Shown here piece by piece: positions 58,312 to 64,000 of a stretch of DNA of 64,000 bases. Each line of letters starts with the position of its first letter. The stretch's first letter is position 1. Location of the stretch: positions 46,339,645 through 46,403,644 of the forward strand of contig CM026403.1 of the NCBI GenBank assembly GCA_014843695.1, in the 5' to 3' direction. The stretch is from Archivesica marissinica. Taxonomy: Eukaryota; Mollusca; Bivalvia; Venerida; Vesicomyidae. Under the pieces are notes generated by a model. It saw only the letters and a list, made by a program, of their open reading frames with translations. It was not told the origin of the DNA and searched no databases. Both the position numbers and the translations under genes were made by a program.

Positions 58312-58519
58312 ACAAATTTATTTTAGCTCGATTGTGAAACAATTTCTTAGAACATACATTAATCACTCTCGAGACCTCATTCCTGATGGAATATATCGCC
58401 ATGAGGGAGATAGAAGAGGCAACGTGGAATTAAATGCCTAAGGGCACAATCGTAACGGCTACAGCAGAGCTCAAACTCCGGACCTTTCGCACCTGAAGCG
58501 AACGTGATATCACGACTTC
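58312..58519 (-). mobile_element. SINE-like element (CATTCCTGATGGAAT family), copy 2
   Basis: Duplicate of 9428-9640 with a 5-bp deletion (TTGCC) before TAAGGGCAC. Confidence 0.7.
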
Positions 58520-58776
58520 CACTAAATGATTACCACAACAAACCATTTAGTGATATACCCATCCTGTTCATCTGTCGATCCATGATTATTGGGACAAGTC
58601 AAATTTGCCAACTGGTGTCACTTGTCCTAGACAAGTTACTTAAAAAAAATTATCCAGTCCTGGGGACGCCCGCCTCACAATGCTCTACAAAGTAGAAAGC
58701 AACATAGTCGCTATCGACAAGACAAACTACTTATTACCACCTATAATATTAGACTCTCTCGCCAAACACAACCACA

Positions 58777-58958
58777 CATTTGGAATCGAACGGTCCCGGG
58801 TTCGATACTCGGTCAGGCCACTTATGTAGTGTCATTGAGCAAGGCACCTCACACACGTTGAGCCCTTAGTACTGGTTAATCGCTTAGGTCGGCTAAGCCT
58901 GCCCAGGAAAACATGTCTAAGTCCCCGAGAGGGGTTTGACATTAAAGGAACATACATA
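58777..58958 (+). mobile_element. tRNA-derived SINE, 5'-truncated (copy 2)
   Basis: Duplicate of 9898-10075 with AGCC inserted after CACACGTTG and CCCAGG in place of CCCAGA in the body. Confidence 0.85.
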
Positions 58959-59013
58959 CACACTCTTTCTAGATTGCAAGAACAAGTACCATCTCAAGAC
59001 TTCAATCCTTCTT

Positions 59014-59157
59014 CCGACCTAAGTGGTTAACCAATACTAAGCAATGTGTGTGAGGTGCCTTGCTCAATGACACTACATACGTGGCCTGACCGAGTATCGA
59101 ACCTGGGACCGATCGATTCCAAATCCGAAGCTCTACCACTGGACCACAGATGCCACA
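59014..59157 (-). mobile_element. tRNA-derived SINE, 3'-truncated (copy 2)
   Basis: Duplicate of 10131-10274. Confidence 0.85.
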
Positions 59158-59333
59158 CATACATTCGACTTGATGACAGAACAGAACGCATAGATCCAAC
59201 AAGGCGGACATTGGTCGACATTATCTGGTGTTTCCTCCGATAATAGTAGGTTCAAAAGCTCACTTAGAGCTGTTGATATATTCATAATATTGCCGACTCA
59301 AAATAAAATGATCTTATTCCATCAGACTACTAA

Positions 59334-59537
59334 CAGGCTGGGATCCAGTTAGAATCGGTCTATAATAGATAAATATGTCTATAAATTATATAATAGATAG
59401 ATCTGTCTATAATCTTATAAATTAAAAGCGCGATTTTCCGTATAAACATTGGTAGTGGACGATTTTGCATGTTTCTATTGATAAGATTATAGACAGATTT
59501 ATCTATTATAGACCGATTCTAACTGGATCCCAGCCTG
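59334..59537. mobile_element. MITE with CAGGCTGGGATCC termini (copy 2, arms rearranged)
   Basis: Same termini and ACTAA flanks as 10451-10664. Left arm has an extra AATTATAT-type insertion and the right arm lacks one ATCTATCTATTATAGAC unit, so pairing is interrupted. Confidence 0.85.
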
Positions 59538-59833
59538 ACTAATACACAATAATAAACCACTAATCTTAACGACACCTGGAGCTTTTTTAAACTAATGTAT
59601 TTGACAACCACGTTACTTACAACTCTTTCGCCAAAGGTAAATCAGACAAGCAAGGATAAATGAACATGCAAGCACGATTTTCAGTATAAACGTATTTTTA
59701 AGATGAGTTTGTTTTGATTTGAGCGCCATTTTTAATCTACTGACCAATGGAATTTTGATTCCTAAACGCTATCGTCTGGATTATTTGTCTCTCATCACCG
59801 TGTTTCTTATTTTGTCAAAACAAGATTTTAAAG

Positions 59834-60045
59834 TGTATGTATGTTCCTTTAATGTCAAACCCCTCGCGGGGACTTAGACATGTTTTCCTGGGAAGGCTTA
59901 GCCGACCTAAGCGATTAACCAGTACTAAGCAATGTGTGTGAGGTGCCTTGCTCAATGATACTACATACGTGGCCTGACCGAGTATCGAACCCGGGACCGT
60001 TCGATTCCAAATCCGACGCTCTACCACTGGACCACGGACGCCACA
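59834..60045 (-). mobile_element. tRNA-derived SINE, near full length (copy 2)
   Basis: Duplicate of 10961-11172; reads CGGGGACTTAG where copy 1 has CGGGAACTTAG. Confidence 0.9.
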
Positions 60046-60199
60046 GTGTACACAGACCATGCTATCAAAGATGCTATCATTAACCAAGGTGTGAGAAAAT
60101 GGTAGTATGTGTGCATGTCGCTAATAGTGAGAAGATATTACGAAGTCCAAAGTTAATAGTATAAAATATTACAAAAGGCTCGAGTAGTCAGACGAGTAG

Positions 60200-60340
60200 T
60201 GTGTAGCCAGTGGTTCAGACGTATAGTGTGGATTTGGAATAGAATGGTCCCTGGTTCGATACTCTGTCAGGGCACATTGCAGACATTGCTTAGTACTGGT
60301 CTACGAACATGTCTAGATCCCGACAAGAGGTTTGTCATAC
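60200..60340 (+). mobile_element. Degenerate tRNA-derived SINE (copy 2)
   Basis: Duplicate of 11327-11467; the head reads GTGTAGCCAGTGG instead of GTGGCGCCAGTGG. Confidence 0.75.
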
Positions 60341-62601
60341 AACTTAAACCCATGATAGACTCTTACATGATAGGCCTATGTGTAATCAGAGGTTGTTGCC
60401 CAGTAAATATACAAACACTGGGTCTTGTTTGTGCATATTGTTGGAATTGACGTATTGCATGGGTAAAACAGGATTAGTTCAGAATTGAGTATAAGTGTCC
60501 AGACTGTGTATACATAATTATATTCGTTCATAGTTGTCTGGTATGGAGAGGACTTTTTGTTTACACACATCACAGTAACAGTAACTGTGCAATAGAATAA
60601 CATTTCACAGGAGCATCAACATGTGGGAACACGGGCATTGAACTATACTATTAATAGCAGTTCAAATAGTTCTTGTCGGATTCATCTTAAAACATAAAAC
60701 AATAAATATCGCACAATGCTGATTAATAATATCAGATGATATCTGAAGCCAGATAGTTCCGCCCATATGTCAAAGTCAGTGTGCAAGGTAGTAACATGGA
60801 AGATGCAAGTAAGGACATTGAATTACAACACAATATGAAACGATTTAAGGAAATAATATTATTATTTCATAAAATTATGAAACAGTGGCATAGTGATTTG
60901 GAAACAATTACTAGATCCACGCAGTGGGGAGGGAGGAGACGGGAATCTATATGTATAGCCCGTTATAGACGATGGTAGTAATTCATACAACCGCTGAAGA
61001 GACCGTGAAATCAGACATGCCGACGTATTTTTTAACCAGATACGAACACTGAGACACGATGCAGAATGTTGAGTCGAGAACCCGGTGGCAATACTAGGAG
61101 CAAAATCGTAAATAGGTCATAGAGAGCCATAACATGCATGTAGGTGAAAAATGGTGGAAATATCCACATATGATAATGTGTCATTACTGACATTGAAAGA
61201 GAACTTGAGAAATATTAAGTTATTGCGTGATAAATGTTAGTCGATAAAATAGAAACAAATGCTTAGTAGTTTAATTTTATATATATACTTGTTGTATTCT
61301 TCTTACATGTAATTCATCTTCATGCAAACTATTAGGCATACCATCCGTGATTAACCAAGACACCCCAACATTTTATGTCATGTTTCTTTATTTTGAGAAA
61401 CATTTCTCTATCTTGAAACATTTCTCTATCTATCTCTAAAATGTAAAACACCACACTTTCATATTGTTACACTATTGTACATGGGTGAGACATATTCATA
61501 GACCTATTTACTGATAAATAGTCTTAGATCAAATAATAAGAACACTCTTTAAGTTATAAAGGATACAAGGTGGGGTTAATACGACTGGGTCAATTTGTCT
61601 ACTGGTGTGTGTCCTTTAGTCGTTCAGTTACATTGCATTCGGGTGGGCAGACTATTAAAAACTCGAATAAAGAAAGAAACTTGCGTATAGGCAACGAATG
61701 TGCAGCAGAAATACGACAATGCTAAAACAACTCGATACCCATGCAATGGTTTCATCTATTAACCGATATAAGATTTCACCAATCTTAGGCTTTGACTACC
61801 ACTTCAACAACATACTACATGTATTGTAAATGTTTTGGTGTCATTGTTTCTGTCCAGATGACCTGTGTAGAGGACCTAACAGTAGTTGCCACAACTATTA
61901 TATGCTACGTGTCTTTATTCTACAATAGCTAATTAAATAATATTTGTATATTGTATATAGTGCATATAATAGATATATCTATATATTTTCATTTAATGTC
62001 AAACAGCAAAGCAGTTTAAAGGATGAGTACTTAAAAGCAAACTATAGATAGAAATGAAAAATAAGCTGGTATGAAAGGTTAAAAGCAGCTAGACAGAACA
62101 ACAAGGGGTTTGACATTAGTTTAAACTGTATTTATTAAAGTATACATTTTACAAGTACGTATATATAATATACACACACTACATAAAGTAAGTATTGGAT
62201 TGGAAAACAAGTTTTAACAACTTATATTAATTCCTTTCCATGTTTGACATTAGTGGAACATACATACAACTCTACATACAACTAGGAGCGGGGGGCATGA
62301 CCAATACGACAAACAACCGCATTGAACTGTTGTATGGAGATGGGCAATGTAAGTGGGTGATTCCAATGAAAAGTGGTTCTAGGGAAATAGAACACGTGTA
62401 ATAGTCTGTAGTTGCTGTAATTAACATATAGCTTAAGGAATGACAGTGGCGTGTGCGAAGTGAGAGTGGAACTAAGTAATTCCCACTGGGGTTAGCAACC
62501 AGATCATTATGAATTTAATACATAAGGGATAAACTATTGTCAATAAGCCGGATATCTAGTATGTGTAGATTTAGGGAACAACCGGGAGCATGTCTACGTG
62601 G
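60341..62601. other. Unassigned AT-rich sequence (copy 2 of 11468-13732)
   Basis: Same content as copy 1, including the 60-codon frame from ATG 60796. A 5-bp insertion near 60567 (CACAT) and shortening of the TATTGTA run near 61950 distinguish it. Confidence 0.4.
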
Positions 62602-62817
62602 CGTACGTGGTCCAGTGGTAAAGCGTCGGATTTGGAATCGAATGGCCCCGGGTTCGATACTCGGCCAGGCCATGTATGTAGTGTCATTGAGCAAGGCACC
62701 TCACACACACTGCTTAGTACTGGTTAACCACTTAGGTCGGCTAAGCCTGCCCAGGAAAACATGTCTAGGTCCCCGTAAGGGTTTGACATTAATGGAACAT
62801 ACATACATACATACAAC
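62602..62817 (+). mobile_element. tRNA-derived SINE, full length (copy 2)
   Basis: Duplicate of 13733-13948; ATTTGGAATCG in the head where copy 1 has ATTTAGAATCG, closer to the family form. Confidence 0.9.
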
Positions 62818-63708
62818 ATATATGTCTGTAACACTAGAGGTTCGATAGAAGGCAGCCTTTATCCAACGAGCTGCTCTTCGCTGGACATCTTCAACCTAAG
62901 CTTTCAGTGTTTAGGTATGTGGCGACCAAATATTGGAGCCATATTCCAACTGTGAGTTACATTGGCTGAGACGGATTAGATAATAAATAATATACAAGAT
63001 ACAAGAGATACAAGAAGCTTTATTTTGAGTCGGATGTACAACAATAAACACTAGCTACACTTTGTTTAATAATATTTTATTGCTTTTATCTTCTAGTTAC
63101 ATTTATACATGCATGCAACAACAACAAATCTATGTAATACTGATATAACACAAATTAGTACACTGCACTAGTTAACGATTAAATGTAAAAAAAGCAAATG
63201 GGTCGGGCTACAAGTTATAACAACATTATTAACAGCCCTTCCCATTATGTCAAAATTTCGGATGAAAACCAATGTTGGAAAGCAATAATTTGATATGTAG
63301 TATAGAATATGCGTCTATGAGAAATAGAAGTACAAAACAACAAAGAAACACGAAAAGTATCATACGAAAGGTAAGTAAGCACACACACAGACACATACAA
63401 TATAGAAGAAAGAAAAAGGATAGTAAAATGAGAGAGAAATAATGAAAAAGTAAAAAAAGAAACAAAAAAATAGAATAAATGTTCCCTCCGCCACCACCAC
63501 ACTAATTCAGATTTTCAGTTTAAGAAAATACTCTATATGAAGTACGCGCATGACATACGTGAGCATTGTGCCAAGAACAGGACAATTAACTATACATATA
63601 TGTTACACAAACCGCCGCGTTGTTTTTATATACTTTTGAATATCTTTGAATAATTGAGTGTTCTGTTGGTCTGATAACTGTTCTATTCCATATAGTAATT
63701 TTGTTGTG

Positions 63709-64000
63709 TTTAGCGGATGAAATTCATGAGTTTTTCTAAACAGTTGTATACGTTCATTTCTGTAATTTTTACACTAAAGAAGTAATGTTCAGGGTCCTCA
63801 ATGCCATGACCACAAACACAATTTGGACTATCTCTTAAGAAATTGGTATGTAAATGAGCGTTTAAGTTGCTACATACATTACGGATACGCGCATGATGAA
63901 CACTACTGAAACGTTCGCCTGTAGTAAAATAGATTGGTACTGTTGCACCCTTGTACTTGATTTTAAGTTTGGATTTAGCTACACTAGCTATTTGCCGACA
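63709..64000 (-). pseudogene. LINE 3'-end remnant (copy 2, cut by window end)
   Basis: Duplicate of 14840-15130. Reads through RIRNVCSNLNAHLH and the Cys/His motif with one small change near 63797 (GGGTCCTC versus GGGTTTTC in copy 1). The N-terminal part is outside the window. Confidence 0.78.

Larger units (their letters stand above)
52458..64000. repeat. Segmental duplication, copy 2 (of 4802-15130)
   Basis: Starts within a GGACAATATCC repeat at CAAAAAGACAAGG, directly after the 18-bp unit GTTCAAGCC. Continues to the window end without losing similarity. Same orientation as copy 1. About 1.2 kb longer, nearly all from the 26-bp array. Confidence 0.95.

Noticed and set aside
1..64000. A new multi-gene defence or metabolic system
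   Set aside because: Only one cellular gene is recognisable, in pieces; all other coding signals are transposon relics or repeat artefacts.

Overview
The window is non-coding-rich, repeat-dominated nuclear DNA from a metazoan. Split exons with GT-AG borders, tRNA-derived SINEs, LINE and mariner remnants, many MITE-like elements and very long minisatellites fit a marine invertebrate. A bivalve mollusc is the best guess from the SINE and minisatellite style, but this is inference. No prokaryotic genes, rRNA, intact tRNA genes or CRISPR arrays were seen.

The only recognisable cellular gene is a minus-strand gene for a CLCC1-like (chloride channel CLIC-like 1) ER membrane protein. In the first 10 kb three consecutive exons can be read: 9067-8545, 5118-4966 and 3584-3279 (the last ends in a stop). 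Intron phases agree across all junctions. Part of this locus (4802-15130) is present again, nearly identical, at 52458-64000. The second copy has an intact version of the large exon (57948-57386) and the middle exon (52774-52622) but no terminal exon. The first copy has the terminal exon but has lost 43 bp that contained the large exon's splice acceptor. Neither copy is a complete gene as seen here.

Layout: 1-0.9 kb, a 32-bp minisatellite. 1.2-2.3 kb, a dead LINE reverse transcriptase. 2.9-9.1 kb, CLCC1-like exons with SINEs, MITEs and a 26-bp minisatellite. 9.4-15.2 kb, SINE cluster, a 76-bp-armed MITE and a LINE 3' remnant. 15.7-16.3 kb, a foldback-like element built of a 15-bp motif in opposite orientations. 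16477-17476, a gap of exactly 1000 N. 17.5-23.5 kb, a G/T-rich 24/25-bp minisatellite open in all frames. 23.6-27.6 kb, AT-rich sequence with a SINE, a piggyBac-like MITE and two 25-bp arrays. 27.6-40.7 kb, a roughly 4-5 kb module in three partial copies, with a 27-bp array, a dead mariner transposase, a 30-bp array and MITEs. 41.1-41.9 kb, 57-bp and 37-bp arrays. 42.2-52.5 kb, a composite array of 18-bp repeats interrupted five times by a conserved ~550-bp spacer. 52.5-64 kb, second copy of the 4.8-15.1 kb segment.

The most notable pattern is that duplication breakpoints fall inside or next to minisatellites, especially the 18-bp one (36245, about 37085 and 52457). Either repeat-driven rearrangement or assembly joining of two haplotypes could produce this; the sequence alone cannot decide. 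I found no previously undescribed multi-gene system. The best candidates for novelty are the composite 18-bp/550-bp array, the foldback-like element and the split duplicated CLCC1-like locus.
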